From NCBI GenBank assembly GCA_963783835.1, contig CAWAOX010000013.1, forward strand, positions 310,001 to 374,000: a stretch of DNA of 64,000 nt. The letters run 5' to 3'. Source of the stretch: CAIQPS01 sp963783835. GTDB taxonomy: Bacteria > Actinomycetota > Thermoleophilia > RBG-16-64-13. The translations under genes were made by a program, and so were the position numbers. Below the pieces are notes generated by a model, which was not told the origin of the DNA, did not search any database, and worked only from the letters and a program-made list of their open reading frames with translations. Positions 8,599 to 17,590 of this stretch are shown here, piece by piece (position 1 is the first letter of the stretch; each line of letters begins with the position of its first letter).

Positions 8599-8633
8599 GC
8601 CGACGGGGCCGGAACCATTCCGGCCCCGTCGGC
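8599..8633. terminator. Perfect 16-bp GC-rich hairpin in a divergent gap
   Basis: Arms 8599-8614 and 8618-8633 are exactly complementary with a 3-nt loop (CCA). There is no T-run on either side, so a canonical intrinsic terminator is not supported. The hairpin lies between divergent genes (pirin and cyclophilin), where a terminator is not expected. It may be a transcription-blocking or DNA-structural palindrome. Confidence 0.45.
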
Positions 8634-8713
8634 TGTCCAGGAGTGGGAGGACGTTGCCGGCTATGCGAATATAGAGGCGCCCCGGCTGTAGCCCAACCAG
8701 AAAGGCAGAGCAC

Positions 8714-9229
8714 ATGGAGGAGCAGGCGAGCCCCCAAGTGGTGCTCAGGACGAGTCTCGGAGACATCACCCTCGAGCTCGACGGAGCGAAGGCTCCGGTG
8801 ACCACTGAGAACTTCCTCTCGTACGTTTCGTCCGGCCACTTCGACGGGACGGTATTCCATCGAGTGATCCCTGGGTTCATGATCCAAGGCGGCGGATTCA
8901 GCGAGGACATGAAGCAGAAGCCGACTGCGGCTCCCATCACCAACGAGGCCGACAACGGCCTGAAGAACGATCGGGGAACGGTGGCGATGGCCCGTACTTC
9001 CGAGCCCCACAGCGCGAGCAGTCAGTTCTTCATCAACCTCAAAGACAACGACTTTCTCAACCACACCGCGAAGACGCCCCAGGGGTGGGGCTACACCGTG
9101 TTCGCGAAGGTCGTCGAGGGCATGGGCGTCGTGGACACCATCGCTCAGGTGAAGACCGGGGCCCACGGCCCTCACCGCGACGTCCCCGCCGACGCGATCG
9201 CGATCACCGAGGCGTTCGTTAAGGAGTAG
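8714..9229 (+). CDS. Cyclophilin-type peptidyl-prolyl cis-trans isomerase
   Basis: A 171-residue single-domain cyclophilin without a signal peptide, so cytoplasmic. The core motifs FHRVIPGFMIQGGG (catalytic Arg and Phe), ASSQFFINLKDNDFLNH and WGYTVFAKVVEGM are intact. It catalyses proline isomerisation during protein folding. The D,D-carboxypeptidase follows after 20 bp and may share its transcript. Confidence 0.96.
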   Translation: MEEQASPQVVLRTSLGDITLELDGAKAPVTTENFLSYVSSGHFDGTVFHRVIPGFMIQGGGFSEDMKQKPTAAPITNEADNGLKNDRGTVAMARTSEPHSASSQFFINLKDNDFLNHTAKTPQGWGYTVFAKVVEGMGVVDTIAQVKTGAHGPHRDVPADAIAITEAFVKE

Positions 9230-9249
9230 CGAAGACGGATGCTGCGAGG

Positions 9250-10500
9250 ATGAAGGGAAGTTCGATCCGGTCCGGCGTCAGGCTGTTGGTCCTCGCCGCG
9301 GTCCTTGCCGTCACGATGGCGCTGCTGGCGCCGGCTGCGACTCTGGCCACCGGCTCCGGCCTGGGCGATCCGATAGTCATAGCCCAGCCTTCTACGGGGG
9401 ACAAGCCGAAAGCTCCGCGCGTCACCGCCAAAGCGGCGATCCTCGTGGACATGGACACCGGGACGGTCCTCTATTCCCGCAACGTCGACAAGCGGCTCGA
9501 GATGGCGTCGACCACCAAGATAATGACGGCCATCCTCATCCTTGAATCTCTGTCTCTGGACCAGAAAGTGAAGGTGCCCGCGGCGGCCGTCGGCGTGGCC
9601 GGCTCCACGATCGGGCTCCTTCGCGGCGAGACCCTCACGGTGAAGCAGCTCCTCTACGCGCTGCTCGTCCCCAGCGCCAACGACGCAGCTGTAACGCTTG
9701 CCGTCGCCGAGGCGGGCAGCGTGAAAGCCTTCGTGGCGAAGATGAACGCGCGGGCGAAGGAGATGGGTCTTACCAACACGCACTTCGTCAACGGCTCCGG
9801 ACTCCACGCCGAGAATCACTACTCCTCGGCGAAGGACATAGCGAAGCTCGCGAGCTTTGCGATGCAAGACCCTGTGTTCAGGCGCATCGTATCGACGAGG
9901 GAATACACCCTCCCGCACGCGGGCGGAGTGGCCAACCGGGTGATCAAGACCAGTAACGAGCTCCTGCGCGATTTCAACTGGGTGAACGGCATCAAGACGG
10001 GGTCGACCCCCTGGGCCGGCTACTGCCTGGTCTCTTCGGCCACCAAGAACGGGCTCACGTTGATAAGCGTGGTGCTGGGAGCCAAAGACCAGGATACGCG
10101 TGAGGCGGAGAGCAAGGCCCTGCTTACCTATGGGTTCGAGCGATGCCGGCTGAAGAAGCTCGTCGACGACGGGGCGGTGGTCGCCAGCGTGCCCGCCCCC
10201 GATCCGCTCGAGCGGGTGGTGCCCCTCGCCACCGCCTCGTCCTACACGAGGCGCCTGTTGGGAGAGAGCGAGGTCACGGGCCAGGTGAAGCTCTCCCGGG
10301 ACGTGACCCTGCCGGTGAAGGCCGGAGAGGTCCTCGGTACGCTCGAGTTCTTCCAGGGCAAGGCGGACTTGGGGTCCGTGCCCCTGATCGCCGCTCAGTC
10401 GCTGGAACTGCCTACCATCCGTATGATCCTCGACCACCTGAACGGGCCCTGGCTCAAGGGTCTGACTCTGACGCGATTCTTCGCCTCTTCGCCTGGCTAG
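9250..10500 (+). CDS. D-alanyl-D-alanine carboxypeptidase (peptidase S11, PBP5 type)
   Basis: A 416-residue protein with a Sec signal (about 1-33). The three penicillin-binding motifs are present: S87-T-T-K90 with the nucleophile, S142-A-N and K249-T-G-S. A PBP5 C-terminal beta domain (about 285-380) follows. The end (LKGLTLTRFFASSPG) is only weakly amphipathic, so membrane attachment is uncertain. It trims the fifth D-Ala from peptidoglycan stem peptides. Its TAG overlaps the stop of the convergent GNAT gene in a shared CTAG. Confidence 0.95.
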   Translation: MKGSSIRSGVRLLVLAAVLAVTMALLAPAATLATGSGLGDPIVIAQPSTGDKPKAPRVTAKAAILVDMDTGTVLYSRNVDKRLEMASTTKIMTAILILESLSLDQKVKVPAAAVGVAGSTIGLLRGETLTVKQLLYALLVPSANDAAVTLAVAEAGSVKAFVAKMNARAKEMGLTNTHFVNGSGLHAENHYSSAKDIAKLASFAMQDPVFRRIVSTREYTLPHAGGVANRVIKTSNELLRDFNWVNGIKTGSTPWAGYCLVSSATKNGLTLISVVLGAKDQDTREAESKALLTYGFERCRLKKLVDDGAVVASVPAPDPLERVVPLATASSYTRRLLGESEVTGQVKLSRDVTLPVKAGEVLGTLEFFQGKADLGSVPLIAAQSLELPTIRMILDHLNGPWLKGLTLTRFFASSPG

Positions 10501-11429
10501 AGCCCTATCTTGACCCAGCGCGTGTAGCTTCGGACTACCGACATGCCCGCGTGCCGGTACAGACCCAGGGCCCCGGTCCGCGAATCGGTCGAGACGCCAC
10601 AGCGTGTCCGACCGGCTTCCCGGAAACCGCGGAAGCTCTCCTCGAGCAGTGCGCGGCCCAGACCTTGCCCCCTGTGCTCTCGCCTCACCGCTACCTGCTC
10701 GATCCAGCCCTCGCTCTGGAGTTCGTAGTCACGCCCCACTGCCACTCCAACGAGCCGGCCTGATTGCTCGAGCAGGACGATCGACTCAGGCGCCACGTTG
10801 CGCAGGGTGCAGGCCACCCAGTTCTCGAACCCCATCGACTCGCTGTCGGCGTTGCGCCACTCGGCGAAGGCTCCGTCGATGAGCCGGTAGATCTCCAGAT
10901 CGTCGTCTCCGGGTAGGTAGGGCCGGAATCGATAGCCCTCCGGAAGCGCCGGGGCGGGGCGATCTTCGGAAAGGCCGACGCGGAGTATCCATGCGGTGTG
11001 TCCCCGCTGATAGCCGAGCGAGATGAACAGAGCCGCGGCCGACTGCTCGTTGTCCGAGATGGTCTGGCCTACCCGGTCGCGCCCTTCGGAACGCGCCACC
11101 GTCCAGGTCCATCCGGCAAGGAACGTTCCCAGCCCCAGCCCCCGGTACTCGGGGTGTACGAGCGCCTCGGCTCGGCCCTGGAAGACCTCGGCGTAGGCCA
11201 CCAGCAGCGGGCCCGAGAACGCGCCCATCGACATCGTTAGCGGATCGAAGTCGGGACGGCTCCAATCGGCCTCCAGGTCGGATGCGCTCACTTCGACGAC
11301 CCCATCGTCGAAGGCCTCCCCGGCCGCTTCGAGCGCGTAGACGCCGTACAGATCGGCTCCTGTCAACGGGCGCCAACTAACGCCTTCAAAAGCCTGATAG
11401 CCTGGGGATATGCAGCCTCCGCTGTTCAT
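10497..11429 (-). CDS. Tandem-GNAT acetyltransferase
   Basis: About 310 residues with two GNAT folds. The second is complete, with RREHRGQGLGRALLEESFRG as the acetyl-CoA loop and GLYRHAGM near the end. The first (about 15-145) keeps VHPEYRGLGLGTFLAGW. Its substrate is unknown; mycothiol synthase is a known double-GNAT enzyme, but the features here do not prove that role. The ATG at 11429 is the best available start and overlaps the divergent kinase gene by 20 bp; a further ATG lies at 11450. Confidence 0.85.
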   Translation of the reverse strand: MNSGGCISPGYQAFEGVSWRPLTGADLYGVYALEAAGEAFDDGVVEVSASDLEADWSRPDFDPLTMSMGAFSGPLLVAYAEVFQGRAEALVHPEYRGLGLGTFLAGWTWTVARSEGRDRVGQTISDNEQSAAALFISLGYQRGHTAWILRVGLSEDRPAPALPEGYRFRPYLPGDDDLEIYRLIDGAFAEWRNADSESMGFENWVACTLRNVAPESIVLLEQSGRLVGVAVGRDYELQSEGWIEQVAVRREHRGQGLGRALLEESFRGFREAGRTRCGVSTDSRTGALGLYRHAGMSVVRSYTRWVKIGL

Positions 11430-12399
11430 CGTCAACCCCGCGTGCGGCACCCGGAGCGCCGGACAGGAGATCGCCAGCCTCCTGGCCCGAGTGGACCATC
11501 TGTATGGGCAGGTGACCGTGCGTTACACGGAGCGAAGGGGCCACGCTTCCGAGCTTGCCTTCGCGGGGGTCAACGACGGGCACCCGCTCATTGTAGCTGT
11601 CGGCGGCGACGGGACGTTCAGCGAGGTGGTGAACGGCGTCCTGCGGGCGGGCGATGAGGCAACGCGCGCGACGCAGGGCGGCGCGGGCGGCGAGACGGCG
11701 AGCGGGGCCGACCTGCCGCCGGTCGGTCTGGTGAGCGTCGGCACGGGTGGGGACTTTCGACGCACGTTGGGGATCGGCCCGGGTATCGACGGCTCGCTGG
11801 AAGCGCTCGCCGCGGGCCGAGACAGGTATGTCGATGTGGTCCAGGCCGAGTTCTGCGGTCGCGATGGGCCTCCCACCCGCCGCTACTTCGTCAACGTGCT
11901 CTCGGCCGGACTCGGTGGTCTGGTCGACCGCTACATGGAATCGATGCCTTCGTTCGTCAGCGGGCGGGCCGCGTACTATCTCGCGTCCCTGCGGGCGCTG
12001 GCGGTCGGAAAGGAGCAGCGGGTGGCGATGCGGATCGAGTGGCGCGGAGAGAGCCGCGAGGAGACGGTACCGGCCTATCTGGTCGCGATCTGCAACGGCC
12101 GCTGGTTCGGCGGAGGGATGGACGTGGCGCCCATGGCTCTGCCCGACGACGGCCGTCTTGAGGTGATCACCGTCACCGCCCCAAACAAGTTCTTCATTGC
12201 CAAACGGATGCAGAGCGTCTATGCGGGACGCCACCTCGAGGTGCCGACCGTACACCACTTCCCTTGCGAGCGCATCGAGCTTCGCCTCGAGGACCAGGCC
12301 GCGGAATCCGGGTTCCTGCTCGACGTCGACGGGGACGCGCTCGGCTCCTTGCCTCTCACGGCAGAGGTGGCGCCGAGGCAGTTGCGCGTGCGGGCCTGA
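11410..12399 (+). CDS. Diacylglycerol kinase catalytic domain protein (DagK/YegS type)
   Basis: A 329-residue soluble lipid kinase. It begins FIVNPACGTRS, contains the nucleotide loop VGGDGTFSEVVNGVL and ends with the DGRLEVITV and FLLDVDGD strands of the family. It phosphorylates diacylglycerol or a related lipid at the membrane face. Odd: the loop after the nucleotide motif holds a Gly/Ala/Thr-rich insertion (about 82-104) that relatives usually lack. Confidence 0.92.
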   Translation: MQPPLFIVNPACGTRSAGQEIASLLARVDHLYGQVTVRYTERRGHASELAFAGVNDGHPLIVAVGGDGTFSEVVNGVLRAGDEATRATQGGAGGETASGADLPPVGLVSVGTGGDFRRTLGIGPGIDGSLEALAAGRDRYVDVVQAEFCGRDGPPTRRYFVNVLSAGLGGLVDRYMESMPSFVSGRAAYYLASLRALAVGKEQRVAMRIEWRGESREETVPAYLVAICNGRWFGGGMDVAPMALPDDGRLEVITVTAPNKFFIAKRMQSVYAGRHLEVPTVHHFPCERIELRLEDQAAESGFLLDVDGDALGSLPLTAEVAPRQLRVRA

Positions 12400-12434
12400 G
12401 CGGCGGCGGGCGGCAGCGGACACCGGGGGTGGAG

Positions 12435-13334
12435 ATGTCTGACAGAGCGAGACGATTCCCGGCGGAAGCCGTAATGCTGCTTCGCTGTCCTGTCTGCGGG
12501 ACCGGCTTATTGACTGCAGGCGACTCCCTCCGCTGTCTCAGTGGCCACTCCTACGACCTCGCCCGGCAGGGGTACGTCAATCTGTTGCCGGGAGGTGCCC
12601 GGCCGGGAACGGCCGACACCGCCGACATGGTGGCCGCCAGGGAATCGTTTCTTGCCTCCGGTCACTTCTCTGGGCTCCGCGACTTCATCTGCGACGTGGC
12701 GGAGCGGGCGGCGGCGAGACAGGGCCCGGGCGCCAAAGCAGGCGAGAGTCCGCCCGATGGCTGCATTCTGGAGGTCGGCGCGGGCACCGGCTACTATCTG
12801 GCCGCGGTACTCGACCGGTTCCCCGGCCGCCTGGGACTCGCGCTGGATATCTCAAAGTTCGCGGCGCGCCGCGCGGCGCGCGCGCACGAGCGCCTGGCAG
12901 CCGTCGTTTGCGATGCCTGGAGCATCCTCCCCGTCGCCGATGCCTGCGCCTCCCTGGTCCTCGACATCTTCGCTCCGCGAAACGCCCCGGAATTCCGGCG
13001 GGCGTTGCGGCCCGCAGGCGCCCTTCTCGTCGTCACCCCGTCGCCCAGGCACCTGGAGGAACTAGTAGCCGCGCTCGGGTTGCTGAAGGTCGACGAACGT
13101 AAGCCGGAGAGGCTCGAGCAGGCCCTCGCCGCCGACTTCGTTCTCGTCGAGAGGAGCGAACACGAGGAGCGGCTCAGCTTGTCCACGGCGGACGCCGGTG
13201 CACTCGCGGCCATGGGCCCGAGCGCTCACCACGCACGGGACGAAGAGCCGGCCGCGCGCCTCGCCGCGGCCGGCGAGGTAGTGGAAGTCACGCTGTCAGT
13301 CGTCGCCGCGACGTACGAGCCCAAGGGAACCTAG
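12435..13334 (+). CDS. rlmA: RlmA-type 23S rRNA (guanine-N1) methyltransferase
   Basis: A 299-residue protein. The start at 12435 follows GGGGGTGGAG. The N-terminal zinc knuckle (CPVCGTGLL, then CLSGHSYD) and QGYVNLLP are diagnostic of RlmA, which methylates G745 or G748 of 23S rRNA. Motif I is LEVGAGTGYYLAAVL. DIFAPRNAPEFRRALRP, TPSPRHLEEL and MGPSAHHA match the family throughout. The linker after the zinc knuckle has a short Gly/Pro insertion (QGPGAKAGESPP). Confidence 0.9.
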   Translation: MSDRARRFPAEAVMLLRCPVCGTGLLTAGDSLRCLSGHSYDLARQGYVNLLPGGARPGTADTADMVAARESFLASGHFSGLRDFICDVAERAAARQGPGAKAGESPPDGCILEVGAGTGYYLAAVLDRFPGRLGLALDISKFAARRAARAHERLAAVVCDAWSILPVADACASLVLDIFAPRNAPEFRRALRPAGALLVVTPSPRHLEELVAALGLLKVDERKPERLEQALAADFVLVERSEHEERLSLSTADAGALAAMGPSAHHARDEEPAARLAAAGEVVEVTLSVVAATYEPKGT

Positions 13335-13339
13335 CGGCC

Positions 13340-14263
13340 TCAATACACCCCGTACTTGTAGGTTCTCGTCGGCACGTCATTGAGCTCCGTCTTGTCGATG
13401 AAGGCGACCATGCGAACGATCGAACCGTCTCCCATATGCCAGCGGGTCGGGAAGGCGCAGACGACGCAGCGTTTGCCGAGCACCTTGTCGACATCGCCTC
13501 CCACGTTCTCCCACGCGGGGATGTTGCGCTTGAGGAAGACCTCGTGGACCGGCTCCCATTTGGGATGGTCTTCCTTCGCCTTGCGTCCGGGGAAGAAGTC
13601 GTTCTCGTAAAGTTCCACCACACGGGGGACCAGCGGACCGGGGCCGTGCGCGGCCATGTAGGAAGCGCAGGGATGATCGAGCGCCTGGCAGTCGATGCCG
13701 AACCCGGAGGCGCCCTGCTCGACCAGCCATTCGCCGGCGGCCTCGCTCAGGCCCGGGCTCCACAGAAAGTAGCGGTCCGAATCGCTGTAGAGGCGATGCC
13801 ATCCGGTGATGATCAGGGCGTAGTCCCCCGGCTGGAGTTTCGGCGTGCACTGGGCCAGCATCTCCGGGGTGATGGTCTGCATCGGCGTGCAGGGGACATC
13901 CCAGATGACGGCCGGAGCGATGAACTTCTCGAGCGCCACGTCGCCGCTGAACGGGCTCTCCTGGCAGACGTGCGCGGGCGCGTCGTAGTGGGTGGACACG
14001 TGCTGCGGGAAGCCGTACATGAGTTGCGTACGGCGGTTGAACTTCGCCATGTACTGGACCGGAGTGGTATAGGGCTGAGCGCCCGCCGGCCAGGTGGGCT
14101 GATCGTTGCCCCAGGGATGGGAGAGATCGACCATCACCATGTCGCTGGTGATGGACCACGGCCCCGGCTCGTTCTTCTCCGGCGTGGAGTAGTCGAGTTC
14201 TGGTGTGGAGTACGACCTGTCGTCGTAGGGCATCTGGTCAAACGGAAGCGGATACTCGTGCAT
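13340..14263 (-). CDS. Cyclase / kynurenine formamidase-like metal hydrolase
   Basis: A 307-residue protein from the ATG at 14263 (GGAG upstream). The zinc-binding signature HVSTHYDAPAHV (H-x3-H-x-D-x3-H) and the later GIDCQALDHP belong to the cyclase family (Pfam Cyclase), which includes kynurenine formamidase and isatin hydrolase. An extra N-terminal 50 residues and a long insertion after the metal site make it longer than KynB (about 210 residues), so the substrate is open. It converges on the rlmA gene with a 5-bp gap. Confidence 0.88.
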   Translation of the reverse strand: MHEYPLPFDQMPYDDRSYSTPELDYSTPEKNEPGPWSITSDMVMVDLSHPWGNDQPTWPAGAQPYTTPVQYMAKFNRRTQLMYGFPQHVSTHYDAPAHVCQESPFSGDVALEKFIAPAVIWDVPCTPMQTITPEMLAQCTPKLQPGDYALIITGWHRLYSDSDRYFLWSPGLSEAAGEWLVEQGASGFGIDCQALDHPCASYMAAHGPGPLVPRVVELYENDFFPGRKAKEDHPKWEPVHEVFLKRNIPAWENVGGDVDKVLGKRCVVCAFPTRWHMGDGSIVRMVAFIDKTELNDVPTRTYKYGVY

Positions 14264-14348
14264 GGGTGTTCTCCGTTCTAGCAACTTTGCGGGGGAATTC
14301 TACATCGAGCCACCCGGAAGCGAAACCGGAGTCAAAGAACGAGGCAAC

Positions 14349-14376
14349 AAAAAAGCGAGCCCCGAGCGGGCCCGCT
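14349..14376 (-). terminator. Intrinsic terminator of the small RNA unit
   Basis: On the minus strand, a 9-bp stem (arms 14376-14368 and 14362-14354, one G-T wobble) has a GCTCG loop and is followed directly by a run of six T, the first of which closes the stem. Confidence 0.7.
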
Positions 14377-14502
14377 TCGCACCTTTCAACGGCTCTCACT
14401 GCGTCCCCGCTTCACCGTACTTCGCGGCCATTTACCTCCGCGTTTCCTCTGCGGGTCCCCTTGTAAGCTCCTCAGATGCTGCGCTGAACTCTCGGGACTC
14501 TG
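14349..14502 (-). ncRNA. Candidate small RNA or mRNA leader of about 150 nt
   Basis: A complete transcription unit without a long ORF. The promoter is at 14537-14509 and the intrinsic terminator at 14376-14349. In between, minus-strand CCGC and CGCGG segments around AGAGGAAA suggest local hairpins. There is also an 11-codon ORF (14431-14396, MAAKYGEAGTQ) behind CGGAGGT, so an attenuating leader peptide is possible. The next gene downstream is the cyclase, whose start is about 85 nt beyond the terminator. I could not match it to a riboswitch class I know. Confidence 0.5.
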
Positions 14503-14508
14503 TGGAAC

Positions 14509-14537
14509 ACTGTACAGGGTTCCTCGCGCCGCGTCAA
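14509..14537 (-). promoter_or_regulatory. Sigma70-type promoter of the small RNA unit
   Basis: TTGACG (14537-14532) and TACAGT (14514-14509) on the minus strand are 17 bp apart. This is one of the best consensus promoters in the window, although no ORF starts nearby. Confidence 0.65.
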
Positions 14538-14643
14538 TCGTTCGCAGGCCCGTCGTGAGTGAGAAAAAGCCGCAATATCCCCGCCCTTGCAGCGGACCAC
14601 AAATCCGCTGGTGGTGGACGAAGGCACAGCGCGCCAAGCCCGC

Positions 14644-15840
14644 TCAGCGCGAGCGCCCGTACACCGCCTCCGCCGCCTCGGGCCCACCCAGCTGCACCCT
14701 GACGCCCTGGGTCTTGAGCACAGCTTCCAGCGCCGTCAGAAACAGCAGCACGTTGCGCTCTGAAGACGAGTGACCCTGAAGGCCGACCCGCCACATCTTC
14801 CCGGCCAGCGGCCCCAGGCCCGCGCCGATCTCCAAGCCGAACTGCTGCAGCAGCGCCTTCCGCGTCCCGGCGTCGTCGGCCCCCTCCGGGATCACGACCG
14901 CGTTGAGGCTGGCCAGCCGCTCGGCAGGAGGCACGAGCATCTTGAGGCCCATGGCCTCCACCCCGGCCACCAGGGCCTCGTGGTTGAGTTGGTGGCGGGC
15001 AAAGCGGGCATCCAGCCCCTCCTCCAGGATGATGCGCAGGGCCTCCCGAAGAGCGTAGATCATGTTGATCGGCGCCGTGTGGTGGTATTTCCGCGCCGAG
15101 CCCCAGTAGTCGCCCACCATCGTCAGGTCCAGGTACCACGAGGGCACCTTTGTCTTGCGGCCCAGCAGCTTGTCCACAGCCTTCTCGTTGAACGACAGCG
15201 GAGCCAGCCCGGGCGGGCAGGAGAGACACTTCTGAGTGCCGCTGAAAGCCGCGTCTATGCCCCAGGCGTCCAGCGTGACCTCGACGCCGCCCAAGGACGT
15301 GACGCAGTCCAGCATCATGAGCGCGCCGGAATCCTTGACGATCTTGATGATCTCCGGCAGCGGCTGGCAGACGCCGGTGGACGTCTCGGCATGGACGACC
15401 GCGAAGATCTTGGGCTGCTTGCCTTTCAGCGCCGCCTCGACCGCCGACGGGTCCACCGCCCGGCCCCACTCGGCCTCGATGGGGATGACTTCAGCGCCCA
15501 GCCTGCCGGCGCAGTCGACCATGCGGGTGCCGAAGACTCCGTTCGCGACGACCGCCACCTGGTCGCCTGGCTCCACCAGATTGACGAAGCAGGCCTCCAT
15601 GCCGGCGCTTCCCGTTCCCGACACCGGGATGGTCAGCGCGTTCTCGGTCTGGAACACCTCGCGCAGCAACTGCTGGGTCTCCGACATCAAGATCAGGAAC
15701 TCCGGATCCAGATGCCCCAGCGTGGGAGCGGCCATGGCCCGCAGCACGCGTGGCGGCACGTCGCTGGGCCCGGGACCCATCAGGACCCGCGTGGACGGGT
15801 CGAGGTCGCGATACTCGCGGATGTCCGGTCCTGACGTCAT
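14644..15840 (-). CDS. Class V PLP aminotransferase (alanine/serine-glyoxylate type)
   Basis: A 398-residue protein; the ATG at 15840 follows GGAGGCAGGGA. The glyoxylate-aminotransferase N-terminus LMGPGPSDVPPRVL, SGTGSAGMEA (PLP phosphate loop) and GTQKCLSCPPGLAPLSF with the Schiff-base Lys are all present. It would transaminate glyoxylate to glycine using alanine or serine. It is divergent from glcDEF, whose product makes glyoxylate from glycolate, so the two halves form one pathway. A MITE-like element separates them. Confidence 0.93.
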   Translation of the reverse strand: MTSGPDIREYRDLDPSTRVLMGPGPSDVPPRVLRAMAAPTLGHLDPEFLILMSETQQLLREVFQTENALTIPVSGTGSAGMEACFVNLVEPGDQVAVVANGVFGTRMVDCAGRLGAEVIPIEAEWGRAVDPSAVEAALKGKQPKIFAVVHAETSTGVCQPLPEIIKIVKDSGALMMLDCVTSLGGVEVTLDAWGIDAAFSGTQKCLSCPPGLAPLSFNEKAVDKLLGRKTKVPSWYLDLTMVGDYWGSARKYHHTAPINMIYALREALRIILEEGLDARFARHQLNHEALVAGVEAMGLKMLVPPAERLASLNAVVIPEGADDAGTRKALLQQFGLEIGAGLGPLAGKMWRVGLQGHSSSERNVLLFLTALEAVLKTQGVRVQLGGPEAAEAVYGRSR

Positions 15841-15942
15841 TCCCTGCCTCCTCACCACCGGCGGCGCCGGGTCTCTCTTGCTCGTACGCGCGTAAGACCT
15901 CCGGTAAGATAGCAGGCGAAAGGCAGCTATGAGAGTTCTAAC

Positions 15943-16101
15943 AGGCTGCTGAAGAATGACGCCTCGCCGTCGGGGCGCGATGGGCGAGTGCCAGAGAAGG
16001 ACGCAGGAAGCGCTCATAGCGGCGCTATGTGCGCGACCGAGGACGTGCTATGGCGCCGCCCAGTGCGCTTCCGCGGCCGGGGCTTCGTTCTTCAGCAGCC
16101 T
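15943..16101. mobile_element. MITE-like element with 21-bp terminal inverted repeats
   Basis: The ends (15943-15963 and 16081-16101) are inverted repeats with 19 of 21 bases matching, outer part AGGCTGCTGAAGAA. The 159-bp interior has no gene but is itself partly self-complementary (GGAAGCGC near 15996, GTGCGCTTCC near 16063). The core GCTGAAGAATGA recurs in the hairpin at 39564-39605. No target-site duplication is obvious. It ends 21 bp before the glcD start and could carry or block its promoter. Confidence 0.55.
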
Positions 16102-16122
16102 TCTAGGCAGGGAGTTTCTTCC

Positions 16123-17590
16123 TTGGGTCGACCACTGGCTGATGAACTGCGGGCGATCGTCGGGCCGGACAACGTGCTCGATCGCCTGGCAGACCTCCAG
16201 ACCTACGAGTACGACGCGTATCTGGAGCGGTCCGTGCCCCGGGCCGTCGTCTTCGTGCACTCCACTGAGGAAGTCTCCGCTGTGCTCAAGGTCCTCGCGC
16301 GCGAGGGCATCCCCTTCGTGCCCCGTGGGTGCGGGACGAACCTGAGTGGCGGGTCCCTCGCCCTCGACGGCGCCGTGGTCATCGAGATGGGCCGGATGAG
16401 CAAGGTGCTCGAGATCGACATCCCGAATCAGCGGATGACGGTCCAGGTGGGCATCTTCAATCTGGACATCTCCACGATCCTCTCCCCCCTCGGCTACTAC
16501 TACGCCCCCGATCCAGCCAGCCAGAAGGCGTGCTCTCTGGGCGGCAACATCGCCGAGAACGCGGGCGGGCCCCATTGCTTCAAGTACGGCGTCACCTCCA
16601 ATCACGTGCTCGGGATCGAGGTGGTGCTTCCCGGCGGCGAGATCGTCTGGTTGGGCGGCAAGAATGCCGATCCTCTAGGCCTCGATCTGACCGGGGTCTT
16701 CGTGGGGAGCGAGGGGACCCTGGGGATAGCGACCGCCGCCATTCTCCGTATCCTCCGCAAGCCGGAGGCGGTCAAGACCATGCTCGCGGTGTGCGATTCG
16801 CTCGAGGACGGCGGGAACGTGGTGTCGGCCATCGTCGCGGCCGGACTGGTACCGGCGACGCTTGAGATGGTGGACAACCGCACCATCAACGCCATCGAGG
16901 ACAGCATGACCTGCGGTTTTCCCCGCGATGCGTCCGCGGTGCTGCTCATCGAACTCGATGGGCTGCGGGACGGCATGGACGAGATGGCCGAAGAAATCAC
17001 GCGCATCTGCCGGGCGAACGGCGTCCATGAGGTCCGGGTGGCCAAGGACGAGGCCGAGAGAGCGGCTCTCTGGCGGGGACGCAAGGGGGCTTTCGGGTCC
17101 ATCTCCCGTCTGGCGCCCAACTACATGGTCGCCGACGGGACCGTCCCCAGAACCCAGTTGCCCGAGGCGCTCCGCCGGGTGGCCGAGATCGGCTGCCGTT
17201 ACGACCTGAAGATCGCCAGCGTCTTTCACGCCGGAGACGGCAACCTGCATCCCCTGCTACTCTTCGACAGCCGGGACCCGGCCGATCGGGAGAAGGTCAT
17301 GGCGGCCGGGATGGAAGTGTTGAAGGTGTGCGCGGACCTCGGGGGAACGGTGAGCGGCGAGCACGGAATAGGCGTGGAGAAACTGGCGGCATTATCGCTG
17401 GTCTTCACTGAGAACGACCTCAAGGCCCAGGGCCTGGTGAAAGACGCCTTCGACCCGCAAAGGCCTGGCGAATCCCGGCAAGTTGCTGCGGGGCTTGGCC
17501 GGCGGACCCGCCGGCGGCGGGCGGGGATCGCGGCGGCAGCGCTCCGGCGCAGCCCGTGAAGGTGGCGATCGGTGCCTAGCAGCGCGGTGA
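16123..17590 (+). CDS. glcD: Glycolate oxidase subunit GlcD, FAD-linked (frameshift near the C-terminus)
   Basis: The start is TTG 16123, behind GGCAGGGAG. The FAD-binding PCMH domain shows VPRGCGTNLSGGSLAL and GLDLTGVFVGSEGTLGIAT; the C-terminal cap shows FHAGDGNLHP and VSGEHGIGVEK. It oxidises glycolate (or D-lactate) to glyoxylate with GlcE and GlcF. Odd: after DAFDPQR the expected family end LANPGKLL appears only in the +1 frame, with an apparent extra base at about 17461-17465. In that frame the ORF stops at 17590, overlapping glcE. As given, the reading frame ends at 17559 with an unrelated Arg-rich tail. Confidence 0.9.

Noticed and set aside
14345..14640. tRNA, tmRNA, SRP RNA, 6S or c-di-GMP/ydaO riboswitch in the 14.3-14.6 kb gap
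   Set aside because: I compared the remembered core motifs by eye and none fits well; kept only as an unnamed RNA candidate.
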